Shown one piece after another: positions 47,573-60,069 of a stretch of 64,000 bases of DNA. Source of the DNA: Owenia fusiformis (taxonomy: Eukaryota > Annelida > Polychaeta > Sabellida > Oweniidae); NCBI GenBank assembly GCA_903813345.2, contig CAIIXF020000006.1, positions 35,192,436-35,256,435 of the forward strand, read 5' to 3'. Each line of letters starts with the position of its first letter. Positions within the stretch are counted from its first letter, which is position 1. The notes under the pieces are model-generated. The model had not been told where the DNA came from, searched no databases, and saw only the letters and a list, made by a program, of their open reading frames with translations. The translations under genes and the position numbers were made by a program.

Positions 47573-50500
47573 CTACATTGATGTTTGTGGTCCTCTGTCC
47601 ATGAAACCTTTCAGGAAATCTATGGGCAGTGGGAAAATGATGGTGCTGTTTTTCTCGGCAGAAATCGTGTTGAGGGTCTGTAGGTAACGAAGCTGAATGG
47701 CTGAGGGGCTCTCAGCCATAACATCGGCGGCTTCCTTCAAGGCACGCGACGCTTTCATTTCTCCCTCTGCTGCGATGACCTGAAGAATAAATTATGTTTT
47801 CATGTAAGTTTCATTTCAAAACAAGTAAATCTCTTAAAATTAGAGCATATGTATTTTTACTTCCTGGACACCCTATATGTTATAAAAACTAGAATAAAGA
47901 ATGTTTGGGTTTGATTTAAAGGTCCCAGCATGAAAATATTTAATTTACATCAAGTCAGGCTATAATATTAGCCAGAGTGGTTTAACACCTTTCGCAGGGC
48001 CTTTAAAAGTTTCATACCAACTTCTACACATTAATCCATTTCTTAAACTAACAGACAGACCACCCATCCTTTGTTTACAAAACAAACTCTTTCAAACGGG
48101 AAACTTATTTTGAAAAAAGAATTCTGATTTTAGTGCTAAATATACTTGAGACAGGGCCTTGATGATGCAAGTTGAAAATGAGGGACATTACCTTAATTTT
48201 TTTTTTTTTTATTAAAATATGAAGTATATACACTAACTTAGTATTTCTATTAGTTCTGTTTCTGTACTGTTAAGGTTACAAAGTGTATTTTGGGGAGAAA
48301 ACACATTTTTCTATGGGATCCAATGGAAAAGTGCCAAGACCAATTTTGTTCAAAAACTAACACTTAAGGGCCCTTATACTCAGAAAAAAGCACACTCAAC
48401 ACATTTATTTTATAGCATCAAGTACACGCGTGTCAAAATGTCCAGACGCTATATTCAGAAATGTCAAAAGGTCAATCGATATAGATATAGATTAGCATTG
48501 GGATTTGACACTTTTGTATCACTTACTGGATATGATATGAAACATGGATATAAAACAACTGAAGGATACATAAGAGACACTTGTAAATGATGGAACATTA
48601 TCATGGGATATGTTCCTAATCAGCTAATGAAGCAACTTGAAAAGGTTGCATGCCAATATTGCACTATATTTTACATTAGGCCCCAGTAAATAACTATTGT
48701 TTAACATTCTTTTAAGCTTTCTTTTCTCTACAACATCTTATGATTATTTCTCAATGTTTTGGAATATAAAAACTTTAGCATCTTATTTTTCTTCACGTTT
48801 TATTAATTTTAATTATCATTTAGTGTTCAACAAAAAAAACTTGTATTTCGTTTTTTTGCAAGAATCCAAATAGTTTTAGTTTGTATGCATGGTTATATGT
48901 TCAACATTTGGCTCCCAAAAAGCTGTGTAATTCATTCAACATACCCTCTTTTATGGGCCTATAAGAAAATATCTTTCTTGAGGAATATAGATTTTTTGCA
49001 ATTTTTGTATGAAAAATGTTTCAAAAATACTCAATACAATTTTCTCTCAAATAAAATAAGGCCTCATCCCCTTATCAATTTGGAAAGTTAGGGTATATGT
49101 TAAACACTTTTTATTTAACCTGACCTTAGTCTAATAGCAAAACTTTTCTCTTAGAAGAAATAAACCGAATATAAAGTCACCCAATGCTCTCCCTATATGA
49201 TGAATGCAACAGAATTCTTCATTTCACATTTCAAATGCTTCATTTGATATCTTACCTTGGCTCTGGCTTCTCTGGAGGCCTCAGCTTCTGCAGCCATAGC
49301 ACGTTGCAACTGAACTGGTAGACGCACATCCTTACTGTAATACAAAAACATATTGAAATCATATCATTCGAATGAACTAGGAAATGCATGTCCTTATGTT
49401 ATCAATGTATATATTTGTGAAGTAACAAAATTATGTATTGTACATGTATTTCGATGTGTTTCACATCAAAATCTAGCATTTACACCAATTAAAGTCACAA
49501 GATTACCATACCTCCAGAATTTTTAAACTTGGAAGTAAAACAAATGTAGTAAATACATGTACACATTTTCGTTCACTCTGCTCCCATTGGTCTGAACGCT
49601 GAGAAAATGGAGTGTGCAAAGATGGTATTTACTGGTAATTAATTGTAAGCGCATCAAAACTGTTATTAATATGCAAATGCTGAACTTACATTTCTACACG
49701 CTCAACCTTGACACCCCATGGGTCAGTAGCCTCATCCAAGCTGCTCTGTAATACAAGGAGAAACGATCAATTTAAAATGACATTTGTGGGCTTACATCGA
49801 TATATCTTGTATTAATCAAATGATGTAAATGTTGAAAGTTGTTGAAAATGCTAGTATAAAGTGCATGTAAATATCATGTATAATGTCATTAATTAAGTGA
49901 TCTTCTGAGCATTTCGCAAACTGGCATTATTCCCAAAATGGAGACTTTGAAAATAGGCTTCTTTACACCAACTTGAAAACCCATATTTGCACTGAATTGG
50001 GAATGAAAAAATGAAAAAGTGAAAATGAATGAAAAAATGTAGAAATTATAATGCTTTAATCAATCATAATCAAAATTGTGAAAATGAAAGTTTTATGCCA
50101 ACTTGAAGAAAAAATCCAGGGAAGTCACGCTGGTTTTGCTGATTAAATACATTAATTTGTAATTTGAAAATGGAATGAAGTCGTACCTGCATCATCTGGC
50201 TTATCTGTTCTCTGTCGGCCAAGATGGCTGCCATATCCTTGGTTCCCAGGACGTTCCTCAGGGTTGTAGCTGCGAGAAGTTTTGTTGATCTGGCAGCATC
50301 TTCTACATTTGTGACAGATATTGTTGCATTGCTGATGCGGTAGTAGACAACAGCATCTACAGCTACTGTCACAGAGTCTTTAGAAAGGATCTGCATAGTA
50401 AAAATAATAAATCATACTATAAAATATACAAATATTTCATCATATTATGGGGGAAAGCCCATGCATCCATCAAAGGTAATTTTTCTGAATGTCACGAAAA

Positions 50501-53500
50501 TGTTCATTCTTGAAAGATGTCCATTAAGACAGATTAAACTGTATTTTTGGAATCAATGATCCATTAACAAGGACCATTAATTATTTGAGATTCTATAGGC
50601 AAAATATAACTCCGTGTAAAGAGGGTTATTATTAATTGATAATTAATTCTAAAGTATTGCCCATTTCCTACTTTGAACCATTCACACATTAAAAGCCTTT
50701 GAATGTATACCAGAAGATAGAATTCAAGGAATCTGCCAGAAATAGTAGGTAAGATTTTTTATCCAGATTCATGATTGTGAATATGTATTCTATTGGAAAA
50801 TACACCACCTCAGCTTTTGAAAGCAGTTAGTGAGATAGGGTCAGGCAGACCAGAATGACAATACAGTAAAACCTGTTTAATCTGTATGCCACTTAGACCA
50901 CTCAAAAGTGTTTGGATTGGCTGGTGTTCAAATTCCGAGGATCTTTAACATGGAAGCCAATGGGAGATTAAAAATATCACTGAAAAGTGTTCGCATTGAG
51001 AAATGATCAGATTAGCATTGTGTCTGGACATACAGGTTTTACTGTATTCAGTAAATAGGATAGCTTTACAGCAGAAAAGTCTTTGTACAAGGAGAAAAAG
51101 TTCTCCAGAAATGAAGTCCTCGATTTATCACATTCATCAACTAAATCACTCAATTTTCTGATGATGATGTCTGAAAAGTCTTTCAAGAAAAAACATTGTG
51201 AAACAAGGATGTTTTTAAGACGTTATTGTGTTTAGTGAATTGATTCATTTTGAATTGATAATTTTCTTTTTTCCTATTACTCCCATGACACTGCTTTGAT
51301 TGCCAATCAGTTTGATTTATACAAAGTTCTGGTAGAATTCATTATAGTAACACAATAGTATGAAATACAAGGGACAAATTGGAATTTCTTTGATGATTAT
51401 TTTTACATCTTCACTTATTAGCCATTTCTGTGACAAGGTCGGCCAAGAAAATATATCACTCTCAAAATTGTAATTTCATATCTCTGTAATATGACGAAGG
51501 AATTCCTTGATTTAGTAGCATTTTAGTGTTCATTACCGAATTATTGCATAAATCAGGGAATATTTCATGAACAAATGGACATTTTCTTTAAATTATATTA
51601 TTTCTTTAAAATATTATTGCAAGTCATAATTTAATAGAAAAAAACTGAATACTTTTCAAAAATTATCCCTACCAATTACTTAAAACAAGGATATGATGGC
51701 TTCGAAATTTATGTCTACAAAATCAGCTCAGATTGCTAGAAGCAATTATGGGAGAGAACCAATCTAGTAAACGATTCATGAATATTTTTCCTATTAAATC
51801 TGAATGAACTGTCAGTTATATTTTGTTTCGTAGTTTGTATTATACATTCACACATACTGTAATATGTTCATGACTTCCTTACTAATTCTAGTTCTACACA
51901 AAGCAACAAAGTTGTATCTTGGTGAAATTCACTTCATTTTAAAAATGGTTGTTTTGGCTTATACAACCACTTATATACAATTATCGGAACATAGATTCTC
52001 CAATATTTTTGTTGATTAGGTAAAATTTTGGAAGATCGTGGTGGGGCTGATGGTGAATTTGTCTTCTAAATAATGATAAAGTAAAGCAAACAATGCCCTC
52101 CTCTTTCTATTTTTGTTGACATGAACTTTGTTTTGTAGTTTTAAAGCTATAAACTTGCTAATTTGAGTTGAATTTGAATCGAGTGACATCACAATAGCAA
52201 TTGGCTTAACAACTATAATACACTGAACAATCGTGACATAATAATTACTGAGGAGCAGGTTGTGCAACCTGTGATTATTCAATCTCAGTAGAGGAAAGTG
52301 GGTTATTTTGATTAAAGACCTACATGTATTAATTTGCATTGGCCAATTTCCAAGATGTTCAAGTTACCTTGGTACCGTAAACATTGACTGACAATGCCTG
52401 TTTTAAATATCTTTTGTTTCTGTGAAATAATACAGACAAACAAAGAGCAGTTAGAAAAAGTTAAGTGACTTTTGCTCTGCCAAAGGAGGATTGGCTCCCA
52501 GAATGCAATCTCGATATTTTCTAACAATGAATCAAATCTTTGAGGATGTAATGATTTTTCACTTCAAATTTTTGAATTGTGAATTTTGCCTTAAAATATC
52601 AGCGCGAATCTCTTGGATTGGTGATTATGAATTCATAACCAGGGTCAGACAATTCTGTCAGCCATTCTGACATTTTCATCGTTGGAAAATATCAAGCTGC
52701 GTCCCTGGGAGCCAATCTTCCTTTTGCTCTGCCTGTGACTCATCAAATCAACTAATTAGAAAGGCGTACTGGTTATTTAAAGCAATATTTTAGCTGAAGT
52801 GTCTCTTAAAGTTACTTTCTGTTATAAGTGATGCATTTAAATAATCTAATTACACATATATATTTCATTCTTCATACGTATAACACTTATACGCAAAATT
52901 TTAATTGCGGACTGACTTTAAACAGCACGAATATGCCACATGCAACATTGAAAAACTAATTACTTTATAATATAATAATAAAAAAATGTCAAAATGATGC
53001 AGGAACTTAATTGACTTTTTGCCATATATCTTCCATCTAACTAAATTTAGGAAAAGATTAGAATCATTCAAATGGCAACTGAGTTGGCATTTAACATAAT
53101 GCCAATGCATGCAATATACATTTTTGAGGGACAGGGCCAAAAAACAAGTGCTTTGTTAAGTGAAAGTAACTTGACTAAACAGAGAAGACCCCCCCTGTTT
53201 TAAATTATATGCATATTGAATCTACATGTCGTCAATGTCAAGCTTGATGTTTTTACACCAACATAAATGTACCAGTACTTTACTCCCCCTCTCTAAATAA
53301 ATATAATTTTTATGAGAATTGAAATATGGACCCAACCGCCACAAAATCATGTCTAAATGTCAATTTATGTGGAAAAATAGATTACATCAGCATATGAGTT
53401 ATATAGAATATACATGCTAGGCATGATAATTAACAATAGTTATACATATGATAAATATAACAAAGACACTCTATGGGACACTAAACTGTATACAAAGAAG

Positions 53501-56500
53501 CAAAAATGCAATGTGGTTGCTTGCGAGGGAATAATAAAAAGAAATAAAAATGGAATTACTATGTTCCCGTTATATATAAATCAAGGCTAAAAATATTAAA
53601 TAATATGAATTAATATCAATTAACAAAAAAAATTTATAAAAAATTAGGCAAAATTATTAGTAACCTTATTTAATCTATTAGTAATTGTGGGCTAACGAAA
53701 CTGAAAAATGTTGGGAGCAATAGAGGATAAACGGACACGGAAGCGGGTTTAGGTTCTGTTACTCAAGTCTTCATGCAAATAGCCCAAATAAGATAATTTG
53801 AAACTTTCTTGTACATTCCTACAATCTTGTACTGAGTCTTTGGCTGCCCCTCCCCCTCCTGATATTTACTGGCTGATTTACTGTAAATGGGGGGAGGGGG
53901 AACACGTGCCTGAAACAAGACTGTTTTTTCACTGTCATCTCTGATCGAAGTGTCTTATTTCCTTGTACTCAAATGTCTGAACTTCACACCAATTTTCTTA
54001 ACTCCATCAAAATAACTCTTTATTTCTCGAAACGATTTAAAGAATATGTAGGATGTATAACGAAATGAATAACCAAACTCCCAGAAAATATCATGGTTTG
54101 TTTTAACAAATGAGAAATAGAGAGAAATTCAGAGGAATCGTGTAGGAATTTAGAAAAGAATCAGGATATAGAACACAATTAAATAAATACCTCTGACCCT
54201 CTTAATTTCAAAGAATCCGAGAAAATGAGATGCTTCATTCAAATTTTCCAAAGAGAAAAAATGTGAAATAAACATAAATGAAATTTATAAATACAGTTTG
54301 CAATGATGCACTTCTTATCACATCTCATAAAGATGCAGATTTAGACAATGGGAACAGAATTAAAAGAAATAGTAATGATAAGAAAAGATTTGAATGGAGG
54401 GTTAACTACATCACAAGAAGCGTTAGTAATGCAGACAGTCCGAAAAGAACCCCTAGAGCTAGTAATCTTTGAGTAACAGACCCTCTAGTTTTCTAGCAAC
54501 AGCGAGCTAGACTGGGAACTAACTCCCTTACCTCCTGGGGCGGAACGTCAAAAGAGACCGTTCTTAAATCCACCTTCGTATAACTATCCATACAGGGAAG
54601 GATGAAAAATAGCCCTGAAATAAGTTGGATAACACCATTGCTTATTATCTTTATCATGAAACAATTATATATTGCACCTTCAATGCGCAAAATAACAACC
54701 AAAAAAGCTATTTTTCAAAACTGATATGTCTCAAATCATGTTTTCTAAATTCAAATTGTTTTGTCCGTTTCAAGCTCAAATGTCCATGTTGGGTTGTCTT
54801 GCAATGGACAAATATAACTCATTAGAGTTCCATATTTCAATTCAAATGCTTAAAATTCAAAATAAATTTGGTTTTTTGAATCCATAAGCCTTGACCTGTT
54901 GACATGAAAAGTACATGTACATGTAGAAGATCATGCTTTCAAGATAGATCAGGGTTTATGGAAATGAATTCTGAATAGCTTTTTTGTGGCATTATTTTCA
55001 GCATTGGTGAATTTTCCCCCATTTTGTTAATTTACCTCTTGTGGGGGGACGTCAAATGAAATAGTTCTCAGATCAACACTGGTGTAGCTGTCCAAACACG
55101 GGACGATGAAGAACAATCCTAAAATGAAGAAATATTGCATCAACATTACTAAAAAGGGGTAAATCTGGGAGAGGACAAAATGATGTGCATCTGTCCTGGA
55201 ATTGCAAAACACATAAATCAGCATTGTACTCCATTCAAATCCATGTATTTTTCAATGGGTACACCATAAATAGCTCAAAAAGTTGGCTCCATCCTTTATA
55301 ACCAGTGGCGGGTTCAGTCGGAGGAAGACAAAGGAATATACATCTTCCCTAAAATAAATGTTAACATTTTTCCTTAAATGAATGTTAACAATTTCCCTAA
55401 AATAAATGTTTACATTTTCCCTAGAATGAATGTGAACATCTTCCCTAAAATAAATGTTAACATCTTCCCTAAAATATATGTTAACATTTTCCTAAAATAA
55501 ATGTTAACATTTTCCCTAAAATGAATGTTAACATCTTCCCTAAAATAAATGTTAACATCTTCCCTAAAATATATGTTAACATTTTCCCAAAATAAATGTT
55601 AACATCTTCCCTAAAATGAATGTTAACAAAGAACAAGTGCACAAATGATCTGAAAGTCATAACACTTATGATCTGAAAGTCATAACACTAAGTAATTCAT
55701 TAGACTGCTTGGGGTCCCTCAACACAATTCCTGAAAAACATTGCACTTATCTTTAAAATATCCATAGTAATTTACATTGAAAGCTCTAGAGTGTCTCCAT
55801 ACGAAATAACATCAACATTGTTACAAGAGGTTGTATAATAACTATAGCTAGTAGCTGCATCAATCATTAGAATATTGCAAAGGGGAATAGAAATAACACA
55901 GTGTATTCATATGAGCTCATTAAGATTAATTTTTACAGGAGTGATCCAACATCCCTATATGGCATCATTTTCCTTCAAATTATCATCATGTATTTCACTG
56001 CTGAATACATGTGCAGTAATTTGGGGTATCTTTTAAAATATAAAGCTTCAAAGTAGGCCTCTTCCTTTGCCTCTTGTCATCTCTAGGTCCTCCATACCAC
56101 TAAAACTAGAGAATAATAAATAAGTACAAAAAAGTTCACATTTCCTGCATAAAGGTATCTCTATGAATTGTATTAATTCTATGCATTTTTATGATATTAA
56201 GGCATAGGGGTACATGCCATCAAAAATACAATACCTTTATTACCACCATTTCTATCAATATGAATTATGAGTTATGACATAAGTGTTTATACAAAAATGT
56301 TGACATTTTTAAATCTACTTATATGCAGATGCATGCAAAATAAAAGGAGAAAACTACTATAAAATCCCTAGGGTAATACATTTATGCAGCACAATTAGAA
56401 CAAGTTTTGCATACCTGGTCCCTTGGCGCCCCCTGGTAAAAGCCGACCCAATCTGAAGATAACTGCTCTTTCATATTCTTGCACCACCTGTAAGCAAATA

Positions 56501-58039
56501 ATTTAACTTAATACTATATATGGAGAATCATACAGGGTGTCCACAACAGGCCTGTCAACTTGGGAACACCTTACATGGTGACCATAAAGTCTCTACAATG
56601 ACAATACATAAGTCTGTTTAAAGTAAATACAGGTTTTCAATGAGGCCTCTTTATAATTGCAGTATATACGTATGTTTAAAGTATAAAGTACAGGGTGTCC
56701 ACTGTCCATAAAGTATCTTTTTACAATACAACTACAATTACAATTACAATTTACAAGTCTGTGTTAAGTGTAAAGAGACTTCATGGACACCTTGTACATG
56801 TATATATAGGTTATTTACTGGGAGGGATTGAATATGGGTTTTATTCCGAGGGACAATATGATATTGACCGAAGGGTGATATGATATTGACCGAGGGAGCG
56901 CAAAAACAGATACCTAGCATTCTCAGCACTGTACATTCTAAGAAGAAGGTTAATAGAAGGGGAGGGGGTAGACTAGAGACAGCAAACTGTTGCAACTTTA
57001 TCAAATGATTCTTTTATTCAGGAGGCAAAATGATACAGATAGCTAGGTCAATGTGAACTAATTTGCTGCTAATATTAGAATGTAATATATTGCTAAATGA
57101 TGAGAGATTTCAATGTAGAATCAATATCAAGCAATTTTCTAAAATAAATGGGATGATACTTTGCATTTTCTTCCCCAGATGCTGCACAGAGAAAGGTATA
57201 TGGGATATGTCTCTTCCTTGAATGCACAGAGTGAGATGGGAAATGTTTCTTACTTTAATGGACATACAGAATGAGATGGAAAATGTTTCTTACCTTAATG
57301 CACATGCAGAGTGAGATGGGAAATATTTATTACCTTTATGCACATATACAGAGTGAGATGGGAAATGTATCTTACCTTAATGCACATACAGAGTGAGATG
57401 GGAAATGTATCTTACCTTAATGCACATGCAGAGTGAGATGGGAAATGTTTCTTACCTTAATGCACATACAGAGTGAGATGGGAAATGTATCTTACCTTAA
57501 TGCACATACAGAGTGAGATGGGAAATGTTTCTTACTTTAATACACATACAGAGTGAGATGGGAAATGTATCTTACTTTAATGGGCATACAGAGCAAGATG
57601 GGAAATGTTTCTTACCTTAATGCACATACAGAGTGAGATGGGAAATGTATCTTACCTTAATGCACATACAGAGTAAGATGGGAAATGTTTCTTACTTTAA
57701 TACACATACAGAGTGAGATGGGAAATGTATCTTACTTTAATGGGCATACGGAGCAAGATGGGAAATGTTTCTTACCTTAATGCACATATAGAGTGAGATG
57801 GGAAATGTTTCTTACTTTAATACACATACAGAGTGAGATGGGAAATGTATCTTACTTTAATGGGCATACAGAGCAAGATGGGAAATGTTTCTTACCTTAA
57901 TGCACATACAGGGTGAGATGGGAAATGTATCTTACCTTAATGCACATACAGAGTGAGATGGGAAATGTGATGATGATGAGCAAGTAGGATAGTCCCATCA
58001 GTATGTAGCCGCAACATCCTATACCTTCTTCTGCTTGGG
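47573..58039 (-). CDS. STOM: Stomatin (5' exon outside the window)
   Basis: Exons on the minus strand: 57936-58039, 56415-56487, 55036-55118 or 54532-54614 (alternatives), 50187-50390, 49690-49745, 49256-49334 and 47573-47779 (stop 47573-47575). Domains in order: a Cys pair before the membrane hairpin ([15 protein letters not shown]), the hairpin with the key Pro ([12 protein letters not shown]), [15 protein letters not shown], then the PHB/SPFH domain ([73 protein letters not shown]) and the C-terminal segment (LQLRYLQT-like; [10 protein letters not shown]). The protein is a monotopic cholesterol-binding membrane scaffold that oligomerises and modulates ion channels; the Cys are likely palmitoylated. 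Phases are consistent throughout. The N-terminal exon should end in phase 1 and lies beyond 58040, probably past 64000. Confidence 0.95.
50391..54531. other. Long stomatin intron
   Basis: About 4.1 kb between the alternative exons and the ATCCTTTCTAAAG exon. It contains the MITE at 50864-51044. Otherwise AT-rich, with short frames (52016-52339, 52312-52527, 52901-53140, 54278-54472) for which I see no homology. Confidence 0.6.
50864..51044. mobile_element. 181-bp pogo/Tigger-like MITE (CAGTAAAACCTG ends)
   Basis: Ends CAGTAAAACCTG and CAGGTTTTACTG, flanked by TA (50862-50863; 51045-51046). Same family as 61393-61571. Confidence 0.82.
54532..54614 (-). CDS. STOM: Stomatin alternative exon A ([20 protein letters not shown])
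   Basis: 83 bp, acceptor TTTCAG and donor GTAAGG. Starts in phase 1 and ends in phase 0. Encodes [13 protein letters not shown] followed by [14 protein letters not shown]. It occupies the same slot as exon B 422 bp upstream. Human stomatin has K at the variable K/S position, so exon A is closer to the vertebrate sequence. Confidence 0.9.
55036..55118 (-). CDS. STOM: Stomatin alternative exon B ([20 protein letters not shown])
   Basis: 83 bp, acceptor TTTTAG and donor GTAAAT, same phases as exon A. Differs from A by I/V, M/L, K/S and V/I; the Cys of IVPC, a known acylation position in stomatin, is kept. Because 83 is not a multiple of 3, using both or neither shifts the frame. Confidence 0.9.
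55333..55630. repeat. 24-bp tandem repeat in a stomatin intron
   Basis: About a dozen units of CTTCCCTAAAATAAATGTTA plus ACAT, with small variants (TTTTCCC; AATGAATG). Preceded by a half-site AGTGGCGGGTTCAG near 55304, which resembles one end of a hAT-type MITE. Confidence 0.88.
56691..56794. mobile_element. 104-bp MITE (CAGGGTGTCCA ends)
   Basis: Ends CAGGGTGTCCACTGTCCATA and GGACACCTTG, flanked by TA. Half-copies of the same end lie at about 56534 (CAGGGTGTCCACAAC), 35572 (CAGGGTGTCCTGAAAG) and 47868 (GGACACCCTATA). Confidence 0.65.
57200..57935. repeat. 40-bp array of the stomatin exon 2 donor edge, about 18 copies
   Basis: The unit is the last 31 bases of exon 57936-58039 (encoding [10 protein letters not shown]), the donor GTAAG, and a few intron bases (plus strand: CTTACCTTAATGCACATACA, GAGTGAGATGGGAAATGTAT). 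Period 40 from 57421 to 57461 and onward. Copies alternate between AAG/GTAAG and AAA/GTAAG contexts. The array begins right at the authentic donor and runs down the intron. Confidence 0.93.
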
Positions 58040-58329
58040 CTGAAAAACATAAACAACTAACATTAATGAAAGAGTACAAGATCCTGTTAAAATGGCTCCT
58101 GTGTTGGAGCAAGTACCTCTAGCAGTAAAAGGGATCCCAAGTTCAAGTCCCAGTTAAATTGCAAAACATACCAATGATGTACTGGTTTCACAAACTATGT
58201 AGCTTTACAAAATAGGAGACAATATCCTGTTCAGTCCCATATTAGATGCAAAAGCATTATGACAGAACATATTAAGAGATATGGTATACTAACAGAGTGT
58301 GTTTGTTTTACTGCCAAGTAACTGTATCA

Positions 58330-58790
58330 ACTAAACACACGATAGCATGAATTAGAACACCTAATAAATGATGTCATAAAGTGAAACCACAAAATTTATT
58401 ATGTCATTTATAACAACCTATACATGATGTCATAAACAACAATGTTATACATGATGTCATAAATTACAGCCTAATACATGATGTCATAAATTATAACAAC
58501 CTAATACATGATGTCATAAATCACAACAATATTATACATGATGTAAAAATTATAACCTCATACATGATGTCATAAATTATAATCTATTATATGATGTCAT
58601 AAATAACATAATACATGATGTCATAAATTATAACCTAATACATGAAATAATAAAGTACAACAACCATTAATCACATCATTTACAACAACATCTTTATATG
58701 ATGTCATAAATTATGACCTTATACATGATGTCAACAATCTAATTACATGATGTCACAAATTATAACATATGTCATAAATTAGAACAACCG
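58330..58790. repeat. Imperfect tandem repeat, TACATGATGTCATAAATTA units
   Basis: About 15 irregular copies of ATACATGATGTCATAAATTA with AACCTA or ACAACCTA spacers. TGATGTCAT is palindrome-like (CRE-like TGACATCA on the other strand). It lies just upstream of stomatin exon 2. Confidence 0.8.
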
Positions 58791-59049
58791 AATGTTATTA
58801 ATATGGACCAACTATTTTTTAATTCAGGGATTGAGATTGGAGGCAAAAAATCTTAGTGCATGAACAGAACCAGAAAACAAGTGTAATGAATACAAGCCCC
58901 ATAAATAGCAAGAAAAACACAAGCGTTGGAATAACATTGTAAACCTACAGGTACTGCAAGTTAATGGCACCTTTCCTCATAATGAACTAAACAAATATAA
59001 CATTTGGCAGATTTTGCAGAGTATAGTATAAATACTGGAGATGTCATGG

Positions 59050-60060
59050 AACAGAAAAAATCAGAAAGGGGCGGTTCGTTGCATTTGACTCCGGAATGGA
59101 AAAATTTCAGAACAGTCCAACCCGAGAACCTGAACAAAACCGGGTATCTGTGACACCTCTAATAAACATCCTAAAAACATATCCGAGTTAGAGCTTTTTC
59201 ACTACAAAATCACTATTTAAGGTACTAACTGCATATAAGACATGAAGCATGTGATAAAAGTGAAACTAAGCTTGCACTTAAAGACTTATTCTAATTCATT
59301 TATTAAACTTTATGGGATCTTATTACACAAATTCAGGTAATTGAATCATTCTCTATGTTTTTCATTGTCTTTTTGGAAATCATTGATTTAATTGCAGAAT
59401 ATACTATAAATACTAGAGATGTCATGGAACAGAAAAAATCAGAAAGGGGTGGTTCTTTACATTTGACTTCGGAATAGAGAAATTTCGGAACGGTTCAACC
59501 CAAGAATCCTAAAAAAGTTGGGTATTCATGACACCTCTAATAAACATCCTAAAAACAAAATTCCGAGTCCATGCTATTTGATTGCAAAGCGACTATTTAG
59601 GCGCTAACTATATATAGGACATGAAGCACATGATAATAGTGAAACTAAGCTTGCACTTAAAGACTTATTCTAATTCATTTATTAAAATTCATGGGATCTT
59701 ATTACACAAATTCAGGTTATTGAATCATTCTCTATGTTTTTCATTGTCAGAAAAATCAGAAAGGGGTGGTTCTTTACATTTGACTTCGGAATAGAAAAAT
59801 TTTGGAACAGTTCAACCCGTGAGCCTGAACAAAATCGGGTATCCATGACACCTCTAATAAACATCCTCAAAACATATCCGAGTCCAAGCTATTTCACTAC
59901 AAAATCACTATTTAAGGCACTAACTGCATATAAGACATGAAGCACATGATAAAAGTGAAACTAAGCTTGCACTTAAAGACTTATTCTAATTCATTTATTA
60001 AAATTTATGGGATCTCATTACACAAATTCAGGTAATTCAATCATTCTCTATGTCTGATCA
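59050..60060. repeat. Three direct copies of an about 340-bp unit
   Basis: AAAAATCAGAAAGGGG starts near 59055, 59415 and 59750. Each is followed by AATAAACATCCT, GTGAAACTAAGCTTGCACTT and AAATTCAGGT at matching offsets. The copies are diverged, and none has coding potential. Confidence 0.85.
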
Positions 60061-60069
60061 ATAATACAT

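Noticed and set aside
54278-54472. Small plus-strand frame between stomatin exons
   Set aside because: No homology, antisense to an intron, AT-rich codon use like background.
58090-58160. tRNA or tRNA-derived SINE (GTTCAAGTCCC resembling a B box)
   Set aside because: No matching A box, acceptor stem or anticodon arm can be drawn.
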